Assembly (NCBI RefSeq): GCF_003131205.1
Contig: NZ_QFFY01000006.1
Span: 372,001-436,000, forward strand
DNA: 64,000 nt
Direction of reading: 5' to 3'
Source of the DNA: Occallatibacter savannae
GTDB lineage: Bacteria > Acidobacteriota > Terriglobia > Terriglobales > Acidobacteriaceae
Below the pieces are notes generated by a model. That model made no database searches. It saw only the letters and a list, made by a program, of their open reading frames with translations, and was not told where the DNA came from. The position numbers and the translations under genes are program-made. This document shows positions 9,917 to 22,359 of the stretch, one piece after another (the stretch's first letter is position 1; each line of letters starts with the position of its first letter).

Positions 9917-11365
9917 TCAGGCAATGAGATCGTGAATCACGTTGCCGGCGAGGTCTGTCAGCCGGAAGTCTCGTCCGCTGTAGTGGTAAGTCAGTTTGGT
10001 GTGGTCGATGCCAAGCTGGTAGAGAATCGTCGCGTGGATATCATGCACATGCACAGGATTCTCGATTGCCTTCCAGCCGAAATCGTCGGTGGCGCCATAG
10101 GCGAACCCACGTTTGAATCCTCCGCCGGCAAGCCACATCGTGAAGCCGTGCGGATTGTGGTCGCGGCCGTTGTGCGTCTGACCGCCCATGAAAGCGCTTC
10201 CGATTTCTACCACAGGAGTTCGACCGAATTCCGAGCCGGCCACAATGATTGTTTCGTCGAAAAGCCCGCGCGCTTTCAGATCTTTGATCAGTGCGGCGAA
10301 TGGTTGGTCGGAGTCGCGGCCTGTCTTGCGATGTTCCTGAATATCAAAGTGATGATCCCAGGGATCGCCCTTCGCATAGTAGATCTGCACCATGCGCACA
10401 CCTCGTTCGATCAGGCGCGCTGCTGTGAGGCATCCGCGCGCAGTGCTGCCTTCGCCATACATCTTGATGACGGCGTCTGATTCTTTGCGCACGTCGAACA
10501 CATCCGGTGCCTCGGTCTGCATCCGGAATGCGGTTTCCATGGCGCCGATCGTCGCCTCAAGCTGCAGATCGTGAGCGCCGCCCGGCGTCGATTTTATGTT
10601 CATCTGATCGAGCTGCTTCACGAGATCGATTTCTTTCTGCTGCTGCTTGAGATCGAATCGGTCGTTGTGAATGTTCGGGATCAGCTTGAGCGGATCGAAA
10701 TTGGATTTTTCTACAGCGTCAGAGACGTAGGTCCCCTGGTAGACCGGCGAGAGAAATGCGGAGGACCACAGTGGTGGTCCCACTGTCGTGGGAGTGTCGG
10801 GACAGAGTACGACGAAGCCGGGCAGGTTCTTGTTCGTGCTGCCCAACCCATACGTCAGCCATGATCCCATCGACGGCCGCCCGGCGAAGTTCGCTCCAGT
10901 GTTCATCATCAGAAGAGCGGGTTCGTGATTAGGAATCTCGGTGTAGACCGAACGAACGAAGCACATGTCGTCCACGCACTCGGCCAGGTGAGGGAAGATC
11001 TCGCTGACCTCGATGCCGCTCTGGCCGTATTTCTTGAACGTGAAAGGCGACTTCATCAGATTGCCAGTTTTGCGCTCGTGCTGCAGATCGCCGCCTGGCA
11101 TGGGCTGACCGTGGTACTTCTCCAGCATCGGCTTGGGATCGAAGCTATCAACCTGTGACAATCCGCCGTTCATGAAGAGGAAGATGACATGCTTTGCCTT
11201 CGGCTTGTCGGTGATCATCCACGACGGCCTGTCGAGCGTTGACTCTGCGCGCGCCAGCGATTCTCCTACGAGGCTCGCGAGACTCAGATAGCCGAAGCCG
11301 CAGCCCATCCTGCGCAATGCTTCGCGCCGTGTGATGGGGTTGGCAGCTGGTTGATGGATCATCAT
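9917..11365 (-). CDS. DUF1501 family protein (sulfatase-superfamily-like), Tat signal
   Basis: 482 aa. A twin-arginine leader (TRREALRRMG, residues 13-22) is followed by a hydrophobic patch, so the folded protein is probably exported by Tat. The body matches DUF1501, a family related to alkaline phosphatase/sulfatase folds: FLFMNGGLSQVDSFDPKP near 65, EIPNHEPALL near 145, and the C-terminal SEFGRTPVVE, GRDHNPHGFTMWLAGGGFKRG and HVHDIHATILYQLG blocks. ATGATG follows GGGAGG; the second ATG (11362) has better spacing. It lies 36 bp downstream of the PSD1 cytochrome gene on the same strand, the usual pairing in Planctomycetes and Acidobacteria. The substrate of this pair is not known. Confidence 0.88.
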   Translation of the reverse strand: MMIHQPAANPITRREALRRMGCGFGYLSLASLVGESLARAESTLDRPSWMITDKPKAKHVIFLFMNGGLSQVDSFDPKPMLEKYHGQPMPGGDLQHERKTGNLMKSPFTFKKYGQSGIEVSEIFPHLAECVDDMCFVRSVYTEIPNHEPALLMMNTGANFAGRPSMGSWLTYGLGSTNKNLPGFVVLCPDTPTTVGPPLWSSAFLSPVYQGTYVSDAVEKSNFDPLKLIPNIHNDRFDLKQQQKEIDLVKQLDQMNIKSTPGGAHDLQLEATIGAMETAFRMQTEAPDVFDVRKESDAVIKMYGEGSTARGCLTAARLIERGVRMVQIYYAKGDPWDHHFDIQEHRKTGRDSDQPFAALIKDLKARGLFDETIIVAGSEFGRTPVVEIGSAFMGGQTHNGRDHNPHGFTMWLAGGGFKRGFAYGATDDFGWKAIENPVHVHDIHATILYQLGIDHTKLTYHYSGRDFRLTDLAGNVIHDLIA

Positions 11366-11401
11366 TTCCTCCCGGCTTTCTGGGCCCGGCTCCCAATCGA
11401 G

Positions 11402-14680
<3,279 letters not shown>

Positions 14681-14783
14681 CTGTTTACGGATCGGGGGAA
14701 AACGTCGCGACGCGGCGAACCAACTCAGCTAATTAGGGATTTTGCCACGTCTGCGCACTCCCAGGGAACGCAAATCTTGTCGG

Positions 14784-15773
14784 CTAGGGCCTTTGGTTTT
14801 GAGGTATCGCAAATCGCCACACCCTACCGCCCTTCAGATCGGTAAGCCATAGGGAACCGTGCCCCACGCGAATGCTATCGCCTCCGGGACCGGCCCATTG
14901 GGAGGTTATCTCGTTCGATTCCGCTTCGATCTTCGTGATGGGGAAACCGAATACAGTGGCCCAGATTGCCCCCTCACCGAACGCTATCTCGCCCCCCGGT
15001 CCCGGTATCCCCGCCCGGATCAGAGCGGTCCGCCTTCCGGTCTTGGCGTCGACGCGAGCGATGCTTCCGTCGCCTTGATTCAGCGCCCACACCGATCCCG
15101 CTCCCACGGTCAGAAACCGGGGAGAGGGTCCTACAGGAGTTTCTCCGACAACGGAATTCCGGCCGGCATCCACCCTCACCAGCATCCCGCCAGTTTTCGA
15201 ACTGACCCATATCGAACCATTCGCGAAAACCGGATTCATCGACGCCGGCGGCAGGTGAATACGAGCAATCACCTGGTTGCTCTTCGGGTCAATTCGCAGC
15301 AGCTCGCTTGCTTTCGTGCTCACGATCCAGATGCTCCCCGCTCCAGAGCAAATTCCACCTTCAGAGTCGCCCGGGCCCGCGTCCACTACTGCCTGTCGAG
15401 CACCGGTCCGTGCATCAGCACGAATCAGCTTGTGTTCGCCGCAACTCGGGATCCAGATGCTGCCGAAGTCCGCCACGAGGCCGGAACAGGGCTCTGCGAC
15501 CTTGACCTCCGGGCCAGCCTGGTTTGTCGTGGCGTCAAGGCGCACCACTCGGTTTAGGCTTGACATCGCCACCCAGACCCCATCGGCTGTCACCGCCATC
15601 CAGTCGGGATCGCCTCCCAGGGGAATCGTCGCCGTGGGAGTCAGCTCGGACATCTTGTGGCGCACGGCGGGCTTATCGATGCCGGTCTTCCGGGGAGATT
15701 GCGCTGGCTGCGCGCCTGTCTGCCAAATTGCCGTGAGCCACAATGCTGCCGTCAGCGCCTTGCGCTTTGTCAT
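14784..15773 (-). CDS. Exported Vgb/YncE-like beta-propeller protein
   Basis: 329 aa from the chosen ATG at 15773; a longer frame exists, but MTKRKALTAALWLTAIWQTG is a good signal peptide with a GGAAG-like site upstream. About seven repeated blades carry a G-S-[IV]-W pattern (GVWVAMSSL, GSIWIPSCGE, GSIWIVST, GSIWVSSK, GSVWALNQG, GAIWATVFG, GSLWLTDL), each followed by RxD/AxTG turns, as in virginiamycin-B-lyase-like and YncE propellers. The Vgb catalytic His residues are not obvious, so antibiotic lyase activity should not be assumed; a periplasmic binding or scaffold role is more likely. It is transcribed divergently from the glutathione-peroxidase-like gene across 97 bp. Confidence 0.75.
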   Translation of the reverse strand: MTKRKALTAALWLTAIWQTGAQPAQSPRKTGIDKPAVRHKMSELTPTATIPLGGDPDWMAVTADGVWVAMSSLNRVVRLDATTNQAGPEVKVAEPCSGLVADFGSIWIPSCGEHKLIRADARTGARQAVVDAGPGDSEGGICSGAGSIWIVSTKASELLRIDPKSNQVIARIHLPPASMNPVFANGSIWVSSKTGGMLVRVDAGRNSVVGETPVGPSPRFLTVGAGSVWALNQGDGSIARVDAKTGRRTALIRAGIPGPGGEIAFGEGAIWATVFGFPITKIEAESNEITSQWAGPGGDSIRVGHGSLWLTDLKGGRVWRFAIPQNQRP

Positions 15774-15870
15774 GCTGTTCTTCCGCTCCCTACTCTGTTC
15801 TCGCTCGCTTGCAAGCCCAAAAACCTGGTACCGCCTGCGTGCGTGCAGATGGCACAATTGCAGCAGGCCT

Positions 15871-16506
15871 ATGCACCGTCAGTTCATCCTGCTGTTGTTC
15901 GCGGCACTCCTCGCCGGCACGCCCGCTTCCTTCTCGGAACAGAAGACGCCAAAGAAAAGTGTGTACGACTTTTCGCTCGTCGATAATGATGGCAGAACGG
16001 TATCGCTCTCCACCTACAGAGGCAAAGTCCTGCTTGTCGTCAATCTCGCCAGCCAGTCCACCTATCGCGATCAGATCTCTGCGCTCAATGATCTGCAGAA
16101 TACCTATGGACCACAAGGATTGGTTGTCCTCGGCATTCCTTCCTCCGACTTCGGCTCCAAGGAACTGACGGACCCCAAAGCCGTGCGCCAATACTACGGT
16201 GACAAGCTGCACGTTGCTTTTCCGGTGTTCGCCCCAGCCAAGACTGCAGGGGTGGAGATCATCCCCCTTTACAGCTTTCTCTGCGATCCCAAAATCGGCG
16301 TTCCCGGCGGACAGCTCCACTGGAGCTTTACGAAATTCATCATCGGCCGCGACGGAATCCCACTCGCGCGCTACGAGGTAGGCGAAGACCCGCAGGGTCC
16401 CGCATTCCACCTCATCATCGAAGACGCGCTCGGAGGGAAACTGAAGAAGACCGATGCAATCAAGATTGACTCGACGGCCGGTGACCAAGAGGATCGAGAA
16501 GACTAG
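15871..16506 (+). CDS. Glutathione-peroxidase-fold protein lacking catalytic cysteines
   Basis: 211 aa from ATG 15871, opening with a signal peptide (MHRQFILLLFAALLAGTPASF); upstream in-frame sequence is antisense to the propeller gene and was excluded. The thioredoxin-fold GPx pattern is clear: YDFSLVDNDGRTVSLSTYRGKVLLVVNLAS, then GLVVLGIPSSDFG, then LHWSFTKFIIGRDG. Where canonical enzymes have ASKCGF (peroxidatic Cys or Sec), this protein reads ASQSTY; where they have FPCNQF, it reads IPSSDF. Both redox positions are thus serine or threonine. Normal peroxidase chemistry is unlikely; a binding or chaperone role is possible. An exported, cysteine-less GPx subgroup may exist in Acidobacteriota. 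Confidence 0.8.
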   Translation: MHRQFILLLFAALLAGTPASFSEQKTPKKSVYDFSLVDNDGRTVSLSTYRGKVLLVVNLASQSTYRDQISALNDLQNTYGPQGLVVLGIPSSDFGSKELTDPKAVRQYYGDKLHVAFPVFAPAKTAGVEIIPLYSFLCDPKIGVPGGQLHWSFTKFIIGRDGIPLARYEVGEDPQGPAFHLIIEDALGGKLKKTDAIKIDSTAGDQEDRED

Positions 16507-16803
16507 ACCAGCAAGTTGACGAAGCGCAAAGGTTCTTTTCGGGAAGCCGGCGACTGTTTACGAATCTAGTCCACCTGGCAGTAAACGGGGCCCGGATTTC
16601 GCGATCCGGCTTGATAAAAAGTCGCTGACCCGTCATTCTGCGCGAGCCGCTGGCCTATCTGGAGCTAAGAGAGCGCATAGCCCGTTATACGGGCAAGTGA
16701 ACTGGAGTTGTAGAGCCTAGCGGACTTTGCGGACGTGGTGGTATTCGGGTGCAGGACAAAGGACCTCACGCGGATCCAGGAGGAACTTCGTTTCAAGTTT
16801 CTT
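16507..16803. other. Convergent intergenic spacer
   Basis: This lies between two convergent genes. A short inverted repeat, CCGGAT...ATCCGG, at about 16591-16608 is followed by an A-rich stretch and could be a weak bidirectional terminator. No coding frame is convincing. Confidence 0.4.
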
Positions 16804-18246
16804 TCACATGCGATCCGCCGTGGAGGCGCCGCTACATTCGTCACTGATGGCGGAGTTCTCTGAGAGCTCGGGCAGACCGTGTTTTCCTAACTTGTAACCC
16901 AGATCGCTTCGGGAAAGACCCAGCTTTCGCGCCGCCTCAGCCTGGACCCCGCGGGAGAGTTCAAGAGAGCGTGAAATCAGTGCTCGTTCTAATTGCGCGA
17001 GAAGATCCCGCAGGTTCACCTGATGCGGTACCTGATCAACGATGGATGAGATCAGCGTGTCCGCCGAATGCCGCTCCCGAGCGGATATCGGCAGGTAGAG
17101 ATCGTCTGCTTCGAGAGCAGCCGACTTCCCAAGGATTAGAGCTCTCTCGAGTACGTTTCGCAGCTCGCGTATATTGCCGGGGAAAGAATAGGTTGAAAGC
17201 TTTTCCAGTCCTTCCGGCGACACTGGCCTTGCTGCGATCTTCATCTCATCTGCGATTCGCTGGCAGAGACTCGTGCAGATGTCTGGGATGTCTTCCTTTC
17301 GTTCTCGCAGGGCCGGTAATCGAACCGGAACAACAGCGAGGCGATAATAGAGGTCTTGTCGGAAGGCACCGGAACTAACTCGCTGGCTCAAGTCGCGGTG
17401 TGTAGCTGCCAGCACTCTCACATCCACGCGACGCGTGGCTGAGGATCCAACACGTTGTATTTCGCCGTCGGCGAGAACCCGCAGAAGCTTCGCCTGAGCG
17501 GCGGGAGACATTTCCGCGACTTCATCGAGAAAGACAGTGCCCTGATGCGCCGCTTCGAACAGACCGGCCCGCGCGCGATCCGCTCCGGTGAAGGCTCCGC
17601 GTTCATGACCAAAGAGTTCGCTCTCCAGGAGGGTCTCCGTGACGGCAGCGCAGTTGATCGCGATGAAGGGCTTTGCGGATCGACTGCTGTTGCGGTGTAT
17701 CGCGCGCGCGACCAATTCCTTTCCCGTGCCAGTTTCACCTGTGATGAGTACAGTCGTGGAGGTAGGAGCGACCTGCATGATGAGCTCACGCACTGCGGCG
17801 ATTGCCGTTCCCGTTCCGCGGATTTCATCAGCACCTTCCAGTTTGCGGACCGTTGTCTTCAGGACGGCATTTTCACGCAAGAGCGCTGTGCGTTCGGAAG
17901 CCCGGCGCACCGAAGCCCTCACGACCTCGGGATCGAATGGCTTCGTGAGGAAGTCGAATGCGCCCTGCCTCATGCTCTCTACTGCTAGTTCAACGGTCCC
18001 AATCGCCGTGAGAAAGATGACCGAGGTTGTTGGATCATCCTCTCGGACGGCGCGGATGACATCAATGCCGCTTCCATCCGGCATGCGCTGATCGGTCAGT
18101 ACGACGTCGAAGTCTTCGCGTTTGATCAGATCCAGGGCAGCTTTGGCGCCGTCAGCTTCGACGATCAAATGGCCGTCTTTACGAAGGTTTACGTCAAGGA
18201 TGCGCCGCATTCCTTGTTCGTCGTCGACTACCAGGATTTTCGCCAT
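16804..18246 (-). CDS. NtrC-family sigma-54-dependent response regulator
   Basis: 480 aa from ATG 18246, preceded by TTGAGGCAGCAG with GAGG as ribosome site; the TTG four codons upstream is less likely. Receiver domain, residues 1-115 (LVVDDEQG; phospho-acceptor Asp in VVLTDQRMPDG; Lys in FLTKPFD). AAA+ sigma-54 activator domain, about 140-375: Walker A GETGTGKE, the sigma-54 contact loop GAFTGA, Walker B VFLDEVAE, and R-finger region FRQDLYYRL. A Fis-type helix-turn-helix at the C-terminus (AEAARKLGLSRSDLGYKL). It starts 8 bp after the kinase gene and is its probable partner. No sigma-54 promoter was found by eye nearby. Confidence 0.93.
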   Translation of the reverse strand: MAKILVVDDEQGMRRILDVNLRKDGHLIVEADGAKAALDLIKREDFDVVLTDQRMPDGSGIDVIRAVREDDPTTSVIFLTAIGTVELAVESMRQGAFDFLTKPFDPEVVRASVRRASERTALLRENAVLKTTVRKLEGADEIRGTGTAIAAVRELIMQVAPTSTTVLITGETGTGKELVARAIHRNSSRSAKPFIAINCAAVTETLLESELFGHERGAFTGADRARAGLFEAAHQGTVFLDEVAEMSPAAQAKLLRVLADGEIQRVGSSATRRVDVRVLAATHRDLSQRVSSGAFRQDLYYRLAVVPVRLPALRERKEDIPDICTSLCQRIADEMKIAARPVSPEGLEKLSTYSFPGNIRELRNVLERALILGKSAALEADDLYLPISARERHSADTLISSIVDQVPHQVNLRDLLAQLERALISRSLELSRGVQAEAARKLGLSRSDLGYKLGKHGLPELSENSAISDECSGASTADRM

Positions 18247-18254
18247 CTGCTGCC

Positions 18255-19610
18255 TCAATTACCGGGATGTCCGGAACCGTTGATGATTTGAAGGGTGAAG
18301 ACCACATTTCCATCTTCGTTCTTACTGATGTAAAGATCGCCGCCATGGGCCAACGCGATGCCGCGAGCGATTGCCAATCCCAGGCCGGTACCGCCAGGCT
18401 TGGTCGTGAAGAAGGGCTCGAAAACCTGCTTCAGGTTGTCGGGCTCTATCCTGCGGCCAGAGTTCTGCACATCCAGTGAAACGCGACCGTCGTGGTTACG
18501 TGAACGCACTTCGATTCGACCCCCTTCAGGAGTCGCGTCAACAGCATTCAAACAGAGATTGAGGAGGGCCGCCTCGATTTGTGACTGGTCAATGACCGCG
18601 TGTGTGCTGCCAACCATTTCGAAGGTGACAGCGATGTTGCGGCCGGCTGCGTGCATCCTGGTCAACTCGACGATATGTTCCAGGATATCTGCCAGAGAAA
18701 CCTCTGAGACATCCGGCCTGACCGGGCGCGCATAGGTGAGGAAATCCTTTGTCAGCTTCTCCAGGCGCCGGGCCTCTCGACCAGCGATGCCGAACATCTC
18801 TTCCCGCTCCGGACCTTCAGCGGAGAGGCTCTTCGCGGTGCCAAGAGCGCTTGTAATCATCGCGACCGGATTGCGGATTTCGTGAGCGATGCTGCTTGCA
18901 AATCGGCCGACGGCAGAAAGTTTCTCCTCTGCGATGAGCCTCTCCCGCGTCGATTCGAGCTCCCTCATGTTGCTGTAGAGTCTCTGCTCGTTGCTTCTGA
19001 GCTGATTGACGAGATACCACACAAGCAAGCCCATCAGCGTATAGATTGCGGCGATCATCGCAATTTCGAGATACTCGGTCGGGCGCGGCGGAGGATGAGA
19101 GGAGAAAAAATGGTATGCCCATGCGAACATCATGCCGACGGCAGCGACGATTGTCAGGATTGTCGGGACCAGCCGCAGGTGATATGCGCATTGAAGAATG
19201 GGAATTGCGAGGAGCACAAAGTAAGGCGGATCGTCCCGGTTGGTGAAGTACGCGAGCAAGAAGGCGAGCAGGAATAGCGCGACAACCGATGTAAACGTCT
19301 CGATTCGCGCAATCTTTTTATCAATTCCTTCCCGCTTGCCCTGAAGCCATATGACTTCCAGCATTTTGAGAGAGAAGGCGCCACCCAGCAACAGGATGAC
19401 AGCAGCGCTCGGCTCACCCAGCAGTGAGGCGAACAGGGTATGGATCACCAGCAGAACTGCGATGACAAACAGGGTAAGAATTCCGAAGGCAATCTGCTGC
19501 CTTCGAAAGGCTAGCGCTTCCAACTGATCGAATGAAGTGATGCTGGGCATCGGACTTTCTGTGTCTGAGCTATTGCCAGAATAGTACTCCTGATGCGGCC
19601 GGCCCGACAC
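18255..19610 (-). CDS. Membrane histidine kinase, partner of the NtrC-type regulator
   Basis: 451 aa from GTG 19610; ATG 19550 (MPSITSFDQ) is an alternative start. About six hydrophobic helices fill residues 40-215, with no large periplasmic sensor domain, so it may sense through the membrane or bind a small ligand. HisKA: SSIAHEIRNPVAMI, with the phospho-accepting His near residue 240. HATPase_c: N box LLNLCLNAVDATPEGG, G1 LDVQNSGRRI, F/G2 boxes FEPFFTTKPGGTGLGLAIARGI. The G1 box has NSG where DTG or DNG is usual. It follows the DUF2231 gene with 2 bp between stop and GTG, so the three genes form one operon. Confidence 0.92.
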   Translation of the reverse strand: MSGRPHQEYYSGNSSDTESPMPSITSFDQLEALAFRRQQIAFGILTLFVIAVLLVIHTLFASLLGEPSAAVILLLGGAFSLKMLEVIWLQGKREGIDKKIARIETFTSVVALFLLAFLLAYFTNRDDPPYFVLLAIPILQCAYHLRLVPTILTIVAAVGMMFAWAYHFFSSHPPPRPTEYLEIAMIAAIYTLMGLLVWYLVNQLRSNEQRLYSNMRELESTRERLIAEEKLSAVGRFASSIAHEIRNPVAMITSALGTAKSLSAEGPEREEMFGIAGREARRLEKLTKDFLTYARPVRPDVSEVSLADILEHIVELTRMHAAGRNIAVTFEMVGSTHAVIDQSQIEAALLNLCLNAVDATPEGGRIEVRSRNHDGRVSLDVQNSGRRIEPDNLKQVFEPFFTTKPGGTGLGLAIARGIALAHGGDLYISKNEDGNVVFTLQIINGSGHPGN

Positions 19611-19612
19611 AG

Positions 19613-20179
19613 CTACCGCATTTCCGCCCCCTCTTCAGAAGGCTCGGTCACTGAGGTGTGAGAGGTCTGGTTTGCGCCCTGGTCTGGAGGCAGAATGGCG
19701 TGAACACCGAATTCGTGAACCAGCCGGCCGCCCTCATGCGCGGTATTGATCAGAAACAACACACCCACGGTGTACAACGCGAGGAAAGCCGACGGCAGGA
19801 AGGTCGAAAACAGCCGATTATCTCCACGTGCTAACAATCTAGGCACAGCGACCATCGCGAGCAGGATTGCACTGAGTCCGGCAAAGACGATCTCCGTCTC
19901 TTCGGCTAGTTCCTGATGAGTCTTGAGTACAGCGTCAGCAGGTCCTCCGCGCTCGGCCAGCTCTGCTGCGGAATGTCCGGTGGATGCGGCGATGAAGACC
20001 GAGGCAGTTCCCAGAAGCAGGGTGATCAGCGCGGCGCTCATATAGGGCCTGCCTTTTAGAGGACTGAGCACCGCGCTGATCACGATAAAAACGGGACTCA
20101 ACAGCAGAAGTGCGATTGGGAAGTGAATGACGAGCACATGCAGGGAGTCCCAGGTAGGTATTGGCGGAAATTGCAGCAT
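19613..20179 (-). CDS. DUF2231 four-helix membrane protein
   Basis: 188 aa. Four hydrophobic segments (about residues 13-37, 46-68, 97-115, 127-147). The LHVLVIHFPIALLLLSPVF start is characteristic of DUF2231 predicted membrane proteins, with conserved His residues in HVLVIHFP, ASTGHSAAEL and NTAHEGGRLVHEFG that could bind metal or haem. ATG 20179 follows GAGAGG at good spacing. It heads the operon with the histidine kinase, so it may act as membrane sensor or partner for that kinase. Function is otherwise unknown. Confidence 0.8.
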   Translation of the reverse strand: MLQFPPIPTWDSLHVLVIHFPIALLLLSPVFIVISAVLSPLKGRPYMSAALITLLLGTASVFIAASTGHSAAELAERGGPADAVLKTHQELAEETEIVFAGLSAILLAMVAVPRLLARGDNRLFSTFLPSAFLALYTVGVLFLINTAHEGGRLVHEFGVHAILPPDQGANQTSHTSVTEPSEEGAEMR

Positions 20180-20223
20180 TGTGAACCTCTCAGTCAGGAG
20201 GCTGGCTTTCAGTCCGGCCAGCT

Positions 20224-20856
20224 TCAGGCCACTTTCTCGAACTTATTCTTCGAGGTGAAGCAACTCGGGCATTCCTTGAAGTTGGTCTCTCGAGCCGTGA
20301 AGCCACAAGTTGGACAGACGTAGTGTGTGACGCTTTTTGAACCCTTCAGCTTTTCGAGATTGGACAGGGAAGCCGCGAAGAGTCTTGCGTGTTCAGATTC
20401 CGCACTCTTCGCAAGGTTGAGCGTCCGTATCGCCCCAGTGTTGTGGTCGCTTCTCGCCTGTTTCAAGAATCCCGGATACATCGTGTCGCGCTCGTACGAT
20501 TCACCCTTGATGGCTTCCTCGAGGTTCTCGCGGGTAGTCTTGACGACGGGCTCCTGAACATCTGCTTTCGCAACGCCCCCGAGTTCGCCGATCACTGCGG
20601 AGTGGTTCATCGCGTGAACCTCTTCGGCTCGCGCTGCGGCACGAAATAAGCTTGCGACCTCTCCGTAGCCCTCCTTATCAGCTTGCTTCGCGAAGGCAAG
20701 GTAGCGAGCGTGGGCATTGCTTTCACCGTTGTAAGCAGTCTGCAGGTTTTCAATGGTGGTGGCCCAAACCGGCGCGCAAGCAAGCACTGCACCGGCGATT
20801 GCGAATATTGCAACAGAGCTGAAAAAGCCCGAGATGATGGGATGACGTCTGGTCAT
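20224..20856 (-). CDS. Exported rubrerythrin
   Basis: 210 aa. An N-terminal hydrophobic signal (residues 10-32, ending VWATT) precedes a ferritin-like diiron domain: ENLQTAYNGESNAHARYLAFA, AARAEEVHAMNHS, ENLEEAIKGESYERDTMYPGF and LAKSAESEHARLF carry the usual ExxH and Glu ligands. The C-terminus has a rubredoxin-like zinc/iron ribbon, CPTCGF...CPSC. The ribosome site GGGAGAAAG precedes ATG 20856. Rubrerythrins reduce peroxide in anaerobes and microaerophiles; a signal peptide suggests periplasmic defence here. It sits 44 bp upstream of the DUF2231-kinase-regulator operon in the same direction and may be co-transcribed. Confidence 0.9.
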   Translation of the reverse strand: MTRRHPIISGFFSSVAIFAIAGAVLACAPVWATTIENLQTAYNGESNAHARYLAFAKQADKEGYGEVASLFRAAARAEEVHAMNHSAVIGELGGVAKADVQEPVVKTTRENLEEAIKGESYERDTMYPGFLKQARSDHNTGAIRTLNLAKSAESEHARLFAASLSNLEKLKGSKSVTHYVCPTCGFTARETNFKECPSCFTSKNKFEKVA

Positions 20857-21315
20857 TTGTCTTTCTCCCGTGTCGCGCGTGAAAACGCGAGCTCTTCAAG
20901 GACATCACAGCACGTTGTCAGCCATCCCTGACCCTAAGCTCTTCCGTGCACTCGGGTCTTGTCTCGCCAACTGATGCAGGCGTGCGCGACAGATTGAACA
21001 TGTCAACGAATTCGAGACGGTGGAGCTTTGGCCAGACGAGCAGGCGGGTGGATTGGTCCCATTATCAGGTGCATTCAAATACGGTTCTAGCCGCTGTTCT
21101 GGAACCGCCAAAGATTCGGACACACGTACAAAATCTTGGACGAACCTGGGCCACAGATCTGCCCGGAAGCGCGGCAAATTACCTAAAAGCAAAGAAATGT
21201 CGACGGAGAGAAAGTGGTCACGGGCTTGCGTTCAAGAGTCGCGAGAAGCAGGGCCACCCTTGTTTCCCTGACAGCGTGCGCCTCATTGAAGGGTGAGGCG
21301 CTGAGGAGGCGTTCA
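20857..21315. other. Divergent intergenic region
   Basis: This lies between two divergent stress genes, so it should hold both promoters. I see no confident -35/-10 pair or sigma-54 -24/-12 element by eye. Frames within it have no ribosome sites and no recognisable products. GAGGAGG at 21303-21309 is the ribosome site of the following universal stress gene. Confidence 0.4.
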
Positions 21316-22359
21316 ATGCAAGTCTTCCGGTCTGCGGCGATCCTTGCCCACCTCCCCCACCGTCCCGTATCGGCCAAGACACTCCGAATGTGGTGTACCC
21401 CTGAGGTCATCCTGGGGGTCACCACGCTGTCAGATGAACAAGCTTTGCTGCCACACATCATCAATCAGGCACGACAGAGCGGGGCCAAAATCATCCTTGC
21501 TCATGCGCAGAGCTTACAAGGAAGGCAAAATTGCCGACAACCACCTCTCTCTCGGCCAACGTTGGGCACGAGAGAGACCCGTGAAGCACTGGATCGTCTG
21601 GCGAGACAACTTCGGTGGCTCGGATTTACGTGCGAGCCAATTTTGTTGTCAGGACCGCCTGAACTAGAGATTCCATACCTGGTCCGCTCCTGTGGCGTCG
21701 ACCGCGTGCTCATCGGATTCGAGGAGGATCCTGATCCGACGACGAGGAAGACCTCTCTACTTCCCGAACAGCTCCTGCGAGGGGTAGACGTTCCGGTATG
21801 CGTAATAGGCAGAAATGCTGTTCACGCGAACAGGGTTGCAATTCGAAACATCACGCTCGCAGTATCTGCTGAATCCAGCTGTGAGGTTCCGCTGAGTTTC
21901 GCATGCAGACTGGCACAGGAGCATCGCGCCGCTCTCAATGTACTTCATGTATTTGATCCGGAATCCGACGGCGACAGGGTTTCCACTCCTCAGGAGGTAG
22001 TCGCCAGATTGCCCTTTTCCACATGGCGCGAAGCTGAACTGTTTTGCCCAAGTCAGGTCGCGGTGCGAGAAGGCCGGCCTGCGGACGAAATCCTGAGCTA
22101 TTGCCGCTCAACTCAACAGGATCTGCTCATTCTTTGCTCGCCTGGGAACACGTTATCCGAAAAGGCGTGGCGGGATGGGGTGAGTTACCGGACGATAGCC
22201 GGGGCGCCTTGTCCGGTGTTTATCGCCGATAGACATTCAGAGGTCGCCGTAGCACTCAACATTCCCGGGGGCCCTGACGCACAGAAGATTCCTCCTCGCG
22301 CCGAGCAAACATGCGAGGTGCGGAGAAAGGAGGCGATGAACTATCAGCGGCCGAAGTGA
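21316..22359 (+). CDS. Tandem universal stress protein (two UspA domains)
   Basis: 347 aa from ATG 21316, chosen because GAGGAGG lies seven bases upstream; a longer frame to 21214 lacks such a site. Two UspA-type alpha/beta domains: residues about 27-165 (VILGVTTLSDEQALLPHIINQA; VDRVLIGFEEDP; DVPVCVIGR) and about 175-320 (IRNITLAVSAESSCEVPLSFACRLA; GRPADEILSYC; DLLILCSPG; GAPCPVFIADR). The ATP-binding GxxGHxxx loop is poorly conserved in both halves, so it may not bind nucleotide. It is next to the rubrerythrin gene, which fits a stress-response neighbourhood. Confidence 0.78.
   Translation: MQVFRSAAILAHLPHRPVSAKTLRMWCTPEVILGVTTLSDEQALLPHIINQARQSGAKIILAHAQSLQGRQNCRQPPLSRPTLGTRETREALDRLARQLRWLGFTCEPILLSGPPELEIPYLVRSCGVDRVLIGFEEDPDPTTRKTSLLPEQLLRGVDVPVCVIGRNAVHANRVAIRNITLAVSAESSCEVPLSFACRLAQEHRAALNVLHVFDPESDGDRVSTPQEVVARLPFSTWREAELFCPSQVAVREGRPADEILSYCRSTQQDLLILCSPGNTLSEKAWRDGVSYRTIAGAPCPVFIADRHSEVAVALNIPGGPDAQKIPPRAEQTCEVRRKEAMNYQRPK

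Noticed and set aside
15850..15865. Possible sigma-54 promoter TGGCAC...TTGC before the peroxidase-like gene
   Set aside because: Only two bases separate the two elements, far below the five required, and it lies directly at the ribosome-binding region.
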